Positions 40,645-48,746 of a stretch of 64,000 bases of DNA are shown piece after piece. Each line of letters opens with the position of its first letter. Position 1 is the stretch's first letter. The stretch comes from WHSW01 sp963759295 (GTDB taxonomy: Bacteria > Actinomycetota > Thermoleophilia > Solirubrobacterales > 70-9). Made by a program: the position numbers and the translations under genes. The notes below the pieces were generated by a model. The model was not told the origin of the DNA, did no database searches, and saw nothing but the letters and a program-made list of their open reading frames with translations. The DNA lies in the NCBI GenBank assembly GCA_963759295.1, contig CAVWYT010000009.1:1-64000 (forward strand), written 5' to 3'.

Positions 40645-42189
40645 ATGCCCAAGCCCCGGACCACCTGCCTCGTCTTCGTCGGCTTCATGGGCGCCGGCAA
40701 ATCGCGCGCGGTGCGCGCCGCGACCGCGGCGGGCATGCCGACGCTGGACGCGGACGCAATGCTCGAGTCCGAGCTCGGCTGTCCGATCGAGGAGTTCTTC
40801 GCTCGCGAGGGCGAGGCCGAGTTCCGCCGGCGCGAGGAAGCGTTCGTCATTGATCTCCTCGATCGCGCGACCCGCGGCGAGGCGATCGCGCTCGGCGGCG
40901 GCGCGGTCCTCTCCGAGCGCGTCCGAGACCTGTTGCAGCGCCACCTCGTGGTCTGGCTCGAGGTCGACGCGGACGCTGCGTGGGAGCGGGTCGCCGACAA
41001 GCGACCGCTCGCGCGCGACCGCGGCCGCTTCGAGGCCCTGCTCGCCGAGCGGACGCCGATCTACGAGCAGGTTGCCGACGCGATCGTGCCGGGGCTCGCC
41101 GAGGTCGTCGAGCGGGCGCTGCCGTCGCTCGCGGGGATGCGCGACCTTCCGCCCGGGACGCGAATGGCATGGGCGACGAGCGCCGGCGGCGACTACCCGG
41201 CCTACGCCGGGCGTGGGCTGCTCGGCTCGGGGTTCTGGCCGCTCGACGGCAACCGGTTCGCGATCACAGACACCACCGTGGAAGGGCTCCACGGCGCGGC
41301 GATCGATCCCCGCGCGGGCACGATCACCGTCGCTCCCGGCGAGCAGGCGAAGAGCCTCGGCGAGGCCGAGCGCGTCCTGCGCGAGCTCGCCGCGCTCAAC
41401 GTCACGCGCTCCGACCACGTCGCCGCGCTCGGCGGCGGCGTCGTCGGCGACCTCGCGGGCTTCTGCGCGGCCGTCTATCAGCGCGGAATCGCGTTCGTCC
41501 AGGTCCCCACGACGCTCGTCGCCCAGGTCGACTCGGCCTACGGCGGCAAGACCGGCGTCGACCTTCCCGAGGCGAAGAACTACGTTGGCGCCTACCACCA
41601 GCCCGCCGCGGTGCTCGCCGACCCCGCCGTTCTCTCGACCCTGCCCGAGGCCGAGCTCGCCGCCGGGTTCGCGGAGATCGTGAAGACGGGGCTGATCGCG
41701 GGAGGCCCGCTCTGGGACCGGGTGCGCGCCCTCGACCGAATCGATCCCGAGGAGCTCGACGAGGTGATCTTCGAATGTGCGCGCACCAAGCTCGCGGTGG
41801 TTGCCGCCGACGAGCGCGATGCGGGCCGGCGGGCGGCACTCAACCTCGGTCACACGGTCGGTCACGCGATCGAGGCGGCTTCCGGCTACGCGCGCTACCG
41901 CCACGGCGAGGCGGTCGGGCTCGGCCTGCTCGCCGCGTTGCGGATCTCGGGCGCCGACGAGCTGCGCGGCGAGGTCGAGGCTCTGCTCGCCCGCCAGGGC
42001 CTGCCGACCACGCTCGACGGCAGGATCGCGGTCGAGCGGGTGATCGAGGCGATCGGGCGCGACAAGAAGCGCACCACCGAGGGCGTCGGGTTCGTGCTCT
42101 GCGAGCGCCCGGGCACGATCGTCACGGGTCGGCTTGTGGCGGCGGGTAGGGTCAGCGCGGCAGTGCAGGAGCTGGTCGGAAGCGAATGA
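40645..42189 (+). CDS. aroKB: Fused shikimate kinase / 3-dehydroquinate synthase
   Basis: This is 514 residues. Residues 1-165 are shikimate kinase: Walker A FVGFMGAGKSRAVRA (11-25), substrate Asp/Arg in LDADAMLE and FRRREEA, GGGAVLSE, and the lid Arg in KRPLARDRGRF. Residues about 175-510 are AroB: VAPGEQAKSLGEAERVLREL, ALGGGVVGDLAGFCAAVYQR, VPTTLVAQVDSAYGGKTGVD, and metal His in NLGHTVGHAIEAASG and HGEAVGLGL. One polypeptide thus does steps 2 and 5 of the shikimate pathway. The joining linker is only about 20 residues. Its stop overlaps aroQ by ATGA. Confidence 0.96.
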   Translation: MPKPRTTCLVFVGFMGAGKSRAVRAATAAGMPTLDADAMLESELGCPIEEFFAREGEAEFRRREEAFVIDLLDRATRGEAIALGGGAVLSERVRDLLQRHLVVWLEVDADAAWERVADKRPLARDRGRFEALLAERTPIYEQVADAIVPGLAEVVERALPSLAGMRDLPPGTRMAWATSAGGDYPAYAGRGLLGSGFWPLDGNRFAITDTTVEGLHGAAIDPRAGTITVAPGEQAKSLGEAERVLRELAALNVTRSDHVAALGGGVVGDLAGFCAAVYQRGIAFVQVPTTLVAQVDSAYGGKTGVDLPEAKNYVGAYHQPAAVLADPAVLSTLPEAELAAGFAEIVKTGLIAGGPLWDRVRALDRIDPEELDEVIFECARTKLAVVAADERDAGRRAALNLGHTVGHAIEAASGYARYRHGEAVGLGLLAALRISGADELRGEVEALLARQGLPTTLDGRIAVERVIEAIGRDKKRTTEGVGFVLCERPGTIVTGRLVAAGRVSAAVQELVGSE

Positions 42190-42638
42190 GCATCAGCGCC
42201 CACAACCGGGTCGAGGTCCTGCACGGCGTCAACCTCGACGTACTCGGGATCCGAGATCCCGAGCACTACGGCGGCCAGACGCTGCCCGAGCTCGAGACGC
42301 GAATCAAGCGCTTCGGGCGCGACCTCGATCTCGAGCTGGCGTTCTTTCAGACCAACAGCGAGGGGGAGTACGTCGAGCGGCTCCACCGCCTGCGCGACGT
42401 CGCCGACGCGACGATCGTCAACCCCGGTGCCTGGACTCATTACAGCTACGCGATCCGCGATGCGCTCGAGATCGCGGACCTTCCGGCGGTCGAGGTGCAC
42501 CTCTCGAGGGTCGACGAGCGCGAGCCGTGGCGCTCGCACTCGGTGCTCGACGGGCTGGTGATCGCGAGGATCTCCGGGAGGGGCGTCGACGGCTACCGGG
42601 AGGCGCTCGAACTGCTGAAGAAGGAGCTCGGGGCGTGA
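42186..42638 (+). CDS. aroQ: Type II 3-dehydroquinate dehydratase
   Basis: This is 150 residues, normal for the dodecameric type II enzyme. Signatures: VLHGVNLDVLGIRDPEHYGG (the usual GPNLN loop is changed to GVNLD), FFQTNSEGEYVERLH, NPGAWTHYSYAIRDAL with catalytic Tyr/His, and VEVHLSRVDEREPWRSHSVL. Removes water from 3-dehydroquinate. It is coupled by ATGA to aroKB and GTGA to pepQ. Confidence 0.95.
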   Translation: MSISAHNRVEVLHGVNLDVLGIRDPEHYGGQTLPELETRIKRFGRDLDLELAFFQTNSEGEYVERLHRLRDVADATIVNPGAWTHYSYAIRDALEIADLPAVEVHLSRVDEREPWRSHSVLDGLVIARISGRGVDGYREALELLKKELGA

Positions 42639-43741
42639 GCGCGGGACGCGCGGATCGCCTCGCGGCGGCGGTCGCCGAGGAGGGCCTCGACCAGCTGATC
42701 GTCGGCGACCTCGTGCGCCCCGGCGACACCGGCCTCGACTTCGGCGCCAGCCTGCGCTGGCTGACCGGGTTCACCGGCAGCAGCGGGCTGGCGGTGGTCG
42801 GTGCGGAGGCGCGGATCTTCATCACCGACTTCCGCTACGTCGAGCGCGCCGCGCGAGAGGTCGACGAGGGCTTCGAGCGCGTCACCGCGACCAGACGCCT
42901 GCTCCCCGAGCTCGGCTCGCACCTGCGCGGTCGCGTCGGCTACGACGAGACGGTGACCAGCGTCGTCAACCTGCGCAAGCTCGAGGACCAGCTCGCGTCC
43001 CGCATCGGCGAGGTCGAGCTGATCGCGGTCTCCGGGGTCGTCGAGCGGCTGCGGCGGATGAAGGACCAGCACGAACAGTCGGCGATCGCCGAGGCGGCGC
43101 GGCTGGCCGACCAGGTCTACGAGGAGGTGCTCGCCGACGGGCTGATCGGACGCCGCGAGCACGAGGTCGCGCGAAGCGCCGAGGCGAGGATCCGCGAGCT
43201 CGGCGGTGAGCCGGCGTTCGAGGCGATCGTCGCGGCCGGGGCCAATGGCGCCTCGCCGCACGCCGAGCCCTCGGAGCGCGAGATCGGGGCCGGCGAGCTC
43301 GTCGTCTGGGACATGGGGGCTCGCCTCGACGGCTACTGCTCGGACTGCACCCGCACCTTTGCGGCCGGCGAGCCCGAGGCGGAGGCGCGCGAGGTCTACG
43401 AGCTCGTCCGCTCCGCGCAAGCCGCGGGCCTCGACGCGATCCGCGCCGAGGTCGGCGGGGCCGACGCCGACCAAGTCGCGCGCGAGGTGATCGAGGCCGC
43501 CGACCGCGGCGAGCAGTTCGGCCACGGGCTCGGTCACGGGGTCGGGCTCGAGGTCCACGAGGCGCCACGGCTCGGGCCGCAGTCGGAGGACGAACTGATC
43601 GCGGGCGACGTGGTCACGGTCGAACCCGGGGTCTACCTGCCGGGTCGGTTTGGCGTTCGGATCGAGGACCTGGTGGTGGTCACCGCCGACGGGCACCGCA
43701 ACCTGAGCTCGCTGCCCAAGGAGCTGCGGATCGTCGCCTAG
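42635..43741 (+). CDS. pepQ: Xaa-Pro aminopeptidase (M24, creatinase fold)
   Basis: This is 368 residues. The N-terminal creatinase-like domain includes FITDFRYVERAAREVDEGFE. The C-terminal pita-bread domain has metal ligands: Asp in VVWDMGARLDGYCSDCTRTF (two Asp), His in FGHGLGHGVGLEVHEAP, Glu in VVTVEPGVYLPG and VRIEDLVVVT. It releases N-terminal residues before proline. pepQ-efp adjacency is common, but here efp is 11.6 kb away. GTG start. Confidence 0.93.
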   Translation: MSAGRADRLAAAVAEEGLDQLIVGDLVRPGDTGLDFGASLRWLTGFTGSSGLAVVGAEARIFITDFRYVERAAREVDEGFERVTATRRLLPELGSHLRGRVGYDETVTSVVNLRKLEDQLASRIGEVELIAVSGVVERLRRMKDQHEQSAIAEAARLADQVYEEVLADGLIGRREHEVARSAEARIRELGGEPAFEAIVAAGANGASPHAEPSEREIGAGELVVWDMGARLDGYCSDCTRTFAAGEPEAEAREVYELVRSAQAAGLDAIRAEVGGADADQVAREVIEAADRGEQFGHGLGHGVGLEVHEAPRLGPQSEDELIAGDVVTVEPGVYLPGRFGVRIEDLVVVTADGHRNLSSLPKELRIVA

Positions 43742-43782
43742 GGTCGAGCCCCTGAACGCAGTGTCAAGGTAGGTTCCTGGGT

Positions 43783-44862
43783 ATGGCCGGGACCGTGGAT
43801 TTCGAATCCGGACAGCGCTTGTTGCGGGAGCTGAGCCAGTGGCGACCGCCGGGCGGAGTGGTGTCCGTCTACCTGGCGATCGAGCCGGGAGATCGGGCCG
43901 AGGGCTGGCGAATCGAGCTTCGCGATCAGCTTCGTGACCTCGACCAGGATGCCGCGCAGCGGATTCTGACCCGCTTTTCCGATGACACCCCGACGCGCGG
44001 CGGCCGCACTCATCTCGGGTTCGTCGAGGTCGACGGCGAGGGACGCGAACTCTGGGAGCGCCTGCAGATGCCGATCGAGCGGACCAAGGTCGTGCACGCC
44101 CCGACGCCCTGCCTGACTCCGCTCGTCCGCCTGCTCGACGAGGGCTGGCCCGTCGGCGTCGTAGTCGTCGCGCTCGAGCGCGTGCGTGTGCTCGAGTGGG
44201 CTCTGGGCGAGATCTCCGAGCTCGACGGTTGGGAGCTCGAGATCACCAGCCTCGACTGGCAGGAGCGCAAGGCGCCGCGCCGCGACCCCGGCTCTACCGG
44301 GACCGGCGCCAGCGCCTCGGGGCGCGACCAGTACGCGCAGCGGCTCGAGCACAACCGCGACCGCTTCCTCAAGGAGGCGGGGCAGCTGGTCTCGGCGCGC
44401 TACGGGACGCGCCACTGGCGCCGGATCCTGGTGGTCGGCGACGGCGATCGCGCGCAGCTGCTGGCGGGCGGCCTCGGCCGGCAGGCGGAGCTGGTGCACC
44501 AGATCCACCACGACCTGATCCGCGCCGGGACGCCGGAGATCGGGTCCCGCGTCACGGAGGAGCTCAGCCACCTCAACCGCATCCGCGAGCAGGAGCTCGT
44601 CGCCCAGCTCGAGCAGGCGATCGGCTCCGACGTCGGCGCCGCGCTCGGCCTCGAGGAGGTGCTCGGCGTGCTCGACCAGGGCCGGGCGCGCCACGTGATC
44701 TTCGACGCGACCCGGCACTGGGACGGCGACGGCGCAATCTCGCCCGGCGAGCTGATGATCGAGCGCGCCCTTGCGACGAGCGCCGCGGTCACCCCGGTCG
44801 AGGGGCAGGCGGCGACCGCGCTCGCTCAGCACGGCGGCGCCGCCGCCCTGCTGCGCTACTGA
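43783..44862 (+). CDS. baeRF family (bacterial archaeo-eukaryotic release-factor-like) protein
   Basis: This is 359 residues. The N-terminal strand-rich part has GGVVSVYLAIEPGDRAEGWR. The middle holds the eRF1 domain-2-like core, ILVVGDGDRAQLLAGG, and before it the helix SGRDQYAQRLEHNRDRFLKE, seen in Vms1/VLRF1-like bacterial proteins. The C-terminus has an L7Ae/eRF1 domain-3-like fold (RARHVIFDATRHWDGDG). Such baeRF proteins are thought to act on peptidyl-tRNA in stalled ribosomes. The catalytic GGQ is absent, as in Vms1, where a Gln loop substitutes. Family call moderately sure; role inferred. Confidence 0.65.
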   Translation: MAGTVDFESGQRLLRELSQWRPPGGVVSVYLAIEPGDRAEGWRIELRDQLRDLDQDAAQRILTRFSDDTPTRGGRTHLGFVEVDGEGRELWERLQMPIERTKVVHAPTPCLTPLVRLLDEGWPVGVVVVALERVRVLEWALGEISELDGWELEITSLDWQERKAPRRDPGSTGTGASASGRDQYAQRLEHNRDRFLKEAGQLVSARYGTRHWRRILVVGDGDRAQLLAGGLGRQAELVHQIHHDLIRAGTPEIGSRVTEELSHLNRIREQELVAQLEQAIGSDVGAALGLEEVLGVLDQGRARHVIFDATRHWDGDGAISPGELMIERALATSAAVTPVEGQAATALAQHGGAAALLRY

Positions 44863-44887
44863 AAACACGAGCAACGAGGAGGCACAG

Positions 44888-45520
44888 ATGACGCTGAAGG
44901 TCGAGAGCGACAGCATCACACACGGTGAGCGCGTCCCCGACGGGCATGCGTTCGGCGTCCCGGACGGACAGGGCAAGGCGGCCGCCGAGGGCGGCAATCG
45001 CAGCCCGCACCTGCGCTGGGCCGGCCATCCCGACGAGACCGCCTCGTTCGCGGTGGTCGTCTACGACCCCGATGTGCCCGCCGATCCGTCCGACGTCAAC
45101 CAGGACGGCAAGTCGGTGCCCGCCGAGGCCGAGCGCCTCGACTTCACCCATTGGCTGCTCGTCGACGTCTCGCCGGAGGTCACCGAGCTCCCCGAGGGCG
45201 CGGGCTCGACCGAGATCGTCGCCGGCGGCAAGCCGGCCGGCAAGACCGAGCACGGGATCACCGGTGTCAACAGCTACACGGACTTTCTCGCCGGCGACCC
45301 CGACATGGGCGGCACCTACGGTGGCTACGACGGCCCTTTCCCGCCCTGGAACGACGAGCGCCTTCACCACTACCACTTCGTCGTCTATGCGCTCGACGTG
45401 CCGAGCCTCGGCCTCGAGGGCGAGTTCACGCTCGACGACGTGCGCCGGGCGATCGAGGGCCACGTGCTCGACGAGGGCGAGCTGGTCGCCACCTACACGC
45501 TGCACCGCGACATGCTCTAG
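44888..45520 (+). CDS. PEBP family protein (YbhB/YbcL-like)
   Basis: This is 210 residues. Phosphatidylethanolamine-binding-protein signatures: GGNRSPHLRWAGHPDETASF, VVVYDPDVPADPSDVNQDGK, FTHWLLVDVSPEVTELPEGA, and the C-terminal YDGPFPPWNDERLHHYHFVV with a conserved anion-binding His. It is longer than YbhB by about 30 residues in the D-rich loops. No signal peptide. Bacterial PEBPs bind anionic small ligands; role unknown. Only 25 bp after the baeRF gene, with GAGGAGG upstream of ATG, so likely the same operon. Confidence 0.88.
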   Translation: MTLKVESDSITHGERVPDGHAFGVPDGQGKAAAEGGNRSPHLRWAGHPDETASFAVVVYDPDVPADPSDVNQDGKSVPAEAERLDFTHWLLVDVSPEVTELPEGAGSTEIVAGGKPAGKTEHGITGVNSYTDFLAGDPDMGGTYGGYDGPFPPWNDERLHHYHFVVYALDVPSLGLEGEFTLDDVRRAIEGHVLDEGELVATYTLHRDML

Positions 45521-45557
45521 CCGGCGGTGGAGGGGCGCGGCGTCCCGCGTGTCGCGA

Positions 45558-46613
45558 TCACCGCGAGAGGTCGACGCTCGGCTCGAGCGAGGTCGCGAAC
45601 GCGACCAGAAGCTCGATCGCGCCCTCGACGTCGCGCAGGTCGACGGTTTCGACCGGAGAGTGCATGTAGCGCAGCGGCACCGATACGAGCCCGGTCGGCA
45701 GCCCAGCCTGGGAGATCTGATAGGCGTCGGCGTCGGTGCCGGTGAACCGGCCCGAGGCCTCGACCGTGTGGTCGATCCCGGCGCTGCCCGCGGCCTCGAC
45801 GAGCAGCTCGAAGACATGCGGCGACAGCGTCGAGCCGCGACCGATCACCGGTCCGGAGCCGAGCGGATGGCTGCCGTTCTCCTTCTCGTCGACGCCCGGC
45901 GCGTCGGTTGCGTGAGTGACGTCGACGACGACGGCGATCTCCGGCTGCAGGGCGTAGGCGCTGGTCTTCGCGCCGTTGAGACCGATCTCCTCCTGGACGG
46001 CAACGACCCCTGCGACGCTGCCCGTCAGCCCGCCGCGCTGATGGCAGCGGCGCGCGACTTCGAGCGCAACGTAGGCACCGAGCCGGTTGTCCATCGAGCG
46101 CGAGACCAAGCGTTCGCCCGCGAGCGCGAGCGGCTCGGCGGCGATCACGACCGGGTCACCGATCCGGAGCATCGACTTCGCGTCGTCTCCGTCGGCGGCT
46201 CCTACGTCGATGTGGAGCCCGTCGAGCTCGACCGCCTTCTTGCGCTGATCGTCCTTGAGCAGGTGGATCGGCTTGCGGCCGATGACGCCGGACACTGGGC
46301 CGTCCTTGGACTGGATCGCGACCCGCTGGCCGACGAGGATCTGCGCGTCCCAGCCGCCGATCGGGGCGAAGTACGCGAAGCCCTTCTCGTCGACATGGGT
46401 GATCGCGAGCCCGATCTCGTCGATGTGGCCGACGATCGCCACCAATGGCTTGGCGTCGGCGTCACCGACGCGGGCGATCGACGAGCCGAGCCGGTCGGTC
46501 TCCAGCTCCGCGAACGCCGCAGCCTCCCGCCATACCGCGGTCGCAGGTCCCTCGTAGCCCGAGGGCGCCGGCGCGCGCAGCAGCCTGTCCAGGAGCTCAG
46601 GCACCTCCGCCAT
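45558..46613 (-). CDS. M42 family metalloaminopeptidase
   Basis: This is 351 residues. M42 signatures: LRAPAPSGYEGPATAVW, IVGHIDEIGLAITHVDEKGF (His and Asp metal ligand), a PDZ-like insert, SMDNRLGAYVALEVARR (Asp bridging), VVAVQEEIGLNGAKTSAYAL with the catalytic Glu-Glu pair, and DVTHATDAPG, then SPVETVDLRDVEGAIELLVA (final His just before it). A dinuclear-metal cytoplasmic enzyme related to FrvX/TET aminopeptidases that trims short peptides. Divergent from the universal stress gene at 46730. Confidence 0.93.
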   Translation of the reverse strand: MAEVPELLDRLLRAPAPSGYEGPATAVWREAAAFAELETDRLGSSIARVGDADAKPLVAIVGHIDEIGLAITHVDEKGFAYFAPIGGWDAQILVGQRVAIQSKDGPVSGVIGRKPIHLLKDDQRKKAVELDGLHIDVGAADGDDAKSMLRIGDPVVIAAEPLALAGERLVSRSMDNRLGAYVALEVARRCHQRGGLTGSVAGVVAVQEEIGLNGAKTSAYALQPEIAVVVDVTHATDAPGVDEKENGSHPLGSGPVIGRGSTLSPHVFELLVEAAGSAGIDHTVEASGRFTGTDADAYQISQAGLPTGLVSVPLRYMHSPVETVDLRDVEGAIELLVAFATSLEPSVDLSR

Positions 46614-46729
46614 GCCGCTGCAACCCTAGCGACCCGCTTGCAGGCCGGTTTCCGTCGACCGTGCCGGCACGTTCGGGGCGGCCGGCAGGCGAGGCGCCGC
46701 CGTCCGTGGTTGCGTAACGTGGGCCTCGC

Positions 46730-47629
46730 ATGCGAAGGATCGTGGTCGGATTCGACGGCAGCGAGCAGGCGCGGGACGCCCTGGCGCTCGCCGACGTGCT
46801 GCGCGGGCGCGACGGCGAGGAGCTGACCGTCGCCGTCGTCGACTCGGTCGAGCCGCTGCTGGGCGAGGCCGCGCAGTCGACCGAGGCCCGCGAGAGCAAA
46901 TTCGAGCGCTGCCGCGAGGCGGCCGCCGAGCAGCTCGGCCGCTCGAGCTTCGTGCACCAGACTGCGACCGGCGCCGCGCCGGCCGCGCTCGAGCAGATCG
47001 CCCGCGACGCCGAGGCCGACCTGATCGTCCTCGGGTCCACGCACCGCGGCAGGCTGGGTCGCGTGCTTCCCGGGAGCGTTGGAGAACGGCTGCTGCAGGG
47101 CTCGCCGTGCGCCGTCGCGGTCGCTCCCAACGGCTACGCCGAGCACGCTCATCCGGCGATCGCCCTGGTCGGGGTCGGCTACGACGCCTCGCCGGAGGCG
47201 AGCGTGGCGCGGCGCGAGGCGGAGGCGCTGGCGCGTCACTTCGACGCGCAGCTGCGCCTGATCGGGGTCGCGGCCGGGGCCGAGGGCTCGGGCCGCGGCG
47301 GCACGGCGGCCACGAGCCCCGGAGCGACGCCCCGGCGCCGGATCGCGGCTGGTCTGGAGGCCGGCGCCGCGGCGTGCGCGCCCGACATCGACGTCGAGAC
47401 GGTGCTCGAGGAGGGCGATCCGGCGGCCGCGCTCGCCGGGCAGGGGGTCGAGCTCGACCTGCTGATCCTCGGCTCGCGACGGCACGGCCCGCTGCGCACG
47501 GTGCTGCTCGGCGGCGTGGCCTGGGACACCGTCAGGCTGGCCCCCTGTCCGGTGCTCGTCGTCCCGCGCGGCGCTCACCTCGAGTCGCCGGCGGCGCCGC
47601 AACCGGGCTCGGATGCGACCCGCAGCTGA
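46730..47629 (+). CDS. Tandem universal stress protein (two Usp domains)
   Basis: This is 299 residues: two Usp folds at 1-140 and 148-285. Domain 1 has VVGFDGSEQARDALALADVL at the start and the ATP-binding signature LGSTHRGRLGRVLPGSVGER with APCAVAVAP-type ending (SPCAVAVAP). Domain 2 has VGVGYDASPEASVARREAEA and LGSRRHGPLRTVLLGGVAWD then CPVLVVP. Both retain the G2xG9xG(S/T) pattern, so both may bind ATP. In mycobacteria tandem Usp proteins are induced by hypoxia via DosR. Divergent/convergent with the next Usp gene. Role in this organism is inferred. Confidence 0.9.
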   Translation: MRRIVVGFDGSEQARDALALADVLRGRDGEELTVAVVDSVEPLLGEAAQSTEARESKFERCREAAAEQLGRSSFVHQTATGAAPAALEQIARDAEADLIVLGSTHRGRLGRVLPGSVGERLLQGSPCAVAVAPNGYAEHAHPAIALVGVGYDASPEASVARREAEALARHFDAQLRLIGVAAGAEGSGRGGTAATSPGATPRRRIAAGLEAGAAACAPDIDVETVLEEGDPAAALAGQGVELDLLILGSRRHGPLRTVLLGGVAWDTVRLAPCPVLVVPRGAHLESPAAPQPGSDATRS

Positions 47630-47634
47630 GCGTC

Positions 47635-48573
47635 TCAGGCCTTCGAGGCGACGCGGCGCTCGACGGCGCGCTCGGCCTTGCTCGGCCCGCGAAGGTCGAG
47701 CGGGTCGAGCGCGGTCGCCCTCGGAATCACCAGCACCGGGCAAGCCGCAGCGGCGATGAGCTTCCGGGTCGTGCTTCCGAGCACCGTGCGCTTCAGCGGT
47801 CCGTATCCGCGCGAGCCCGCGACGATGACGTCGAAGTCGGCGCTCGCCTCGGCCAAGATCGACCCTGCATCGCCGATCAACAGGCGCGCCTCGGCACCCA
47901 GATCGGGAGGAGTGCGACTGGCGGCCAAATCGAGCACGCGCTGCTTTTGCTCTCGCTCGAAGTCGTGGAACTCTGCGGCCGAGAAGATCGCCCACGAGGT
48001 GGCGTAGCCGTAGTGCGGGGTATCGGCGACCGTCAAGATGGCGAGCGACCCGTGGTGGCGCTCCGCGAGGCCGATCGCGGTCTCGAGCGCCGCCCACGCC
48101 TCGGGTGATCCGTCGTATGCGACGCCGGCTCGAAGCAGGTGGCGTTCCTTGCGCTCCGCGTAGCCGGCGGGGGCGACGGCGACCGCGCACGGCGCTCCGT
48201 GGACGAGCGAGATCCCGGTGCTGCCGAGCAGCGTGCGTCCGACCTGGCCCCGGTGAGAGGAGCCGACCACGATCATCTGTGCCCGCTCGTCGTCGGCGAG
48301 GCTGGTCAGCGCCTTGGGGACGGAGCGACTGGCGATCGGCTGCGTCACCGGGCTGAGGCCGTCGAGCCGATCGCGCACGAAGTCGAACGCCTCGCGGCTC
48401 TCGGTCTCGAGAGCGCTCTTCAGGTCCGCCTCGCTCATCAGACCGTGAGGCCATGGGTAGACCGAGGCCACGACCGGCACCGCGTCGAGGGTCTCGGCGA
48501 ACATCCCGCCGAGCGCAAGTGCGTCGCGGCCCTGTGGGGTGTCCTCGAATCCAATGATGATCTTGCGCTTCAT
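47635..48573 (-). CDS. Tandem universal stress protein (two Usp domains)
   Basis: This is 312 residues from ATG 48573. Domain 1 is IIIGFEDTPQGRDALALGGM, ending VGSSHRGQVGRTLLGSTG and HGAPCAVAVAP. Domain 2 is RAGVAYDGSPEAWAALETAI, ending AGSRGYGPLKRTVLGSTTRK and ACPVLVIPR. Both ATP-type glycine motifs are present. It differs from the 46730 protein throughout, so the two are old paralogues. It is divergent from the GAF histidine kinase gene, so the 173-bp region 48574-48746 must hold both promoters. Confidence 0.9.
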   Translation of the reverse strand: MKRKIIIGFEDTPQGRDALALGGMFAETLDAVPVVASVYPWPHGLMSEADLKSALETESREAFDFVRDRLDGLSPVTQPIASRSVPKALTSLADDERAQMIVVGSSHRGQVGRTLLGSTGISLVHGAPCAVAVAPAGYAERKERHLLRAGVAYDGSPEAWAALETAIGLAERHHGSLAILTVADTPHYGYATSWAIFSAAEFHDFEREQKQRVLDLAASRTPPDLGAEARLLIGDAGSILAEASADFDVIVAGSRGYGPLKRTVLGSTTRKLIAAAACPVLVIPRATALDPLDLRGPSKAERAVERRVASKA

Positions 48574-48746
48574 TCCGCCTCTCCGCTCCGGGTGGGAACA
48601 GCAAACCGGGTCGAAGCCCCCGCCGCATCCGCGCCGACGTGCCAACCGCCTCAGTAGTGCCCCGGTATTCAGCCTGCGGCTCGCCCCGGCCCCGGCCGGC
48701 TCGTCGAACAGCGATTACCCTGCACTCGGAGAACGCTTGGAGCGAC

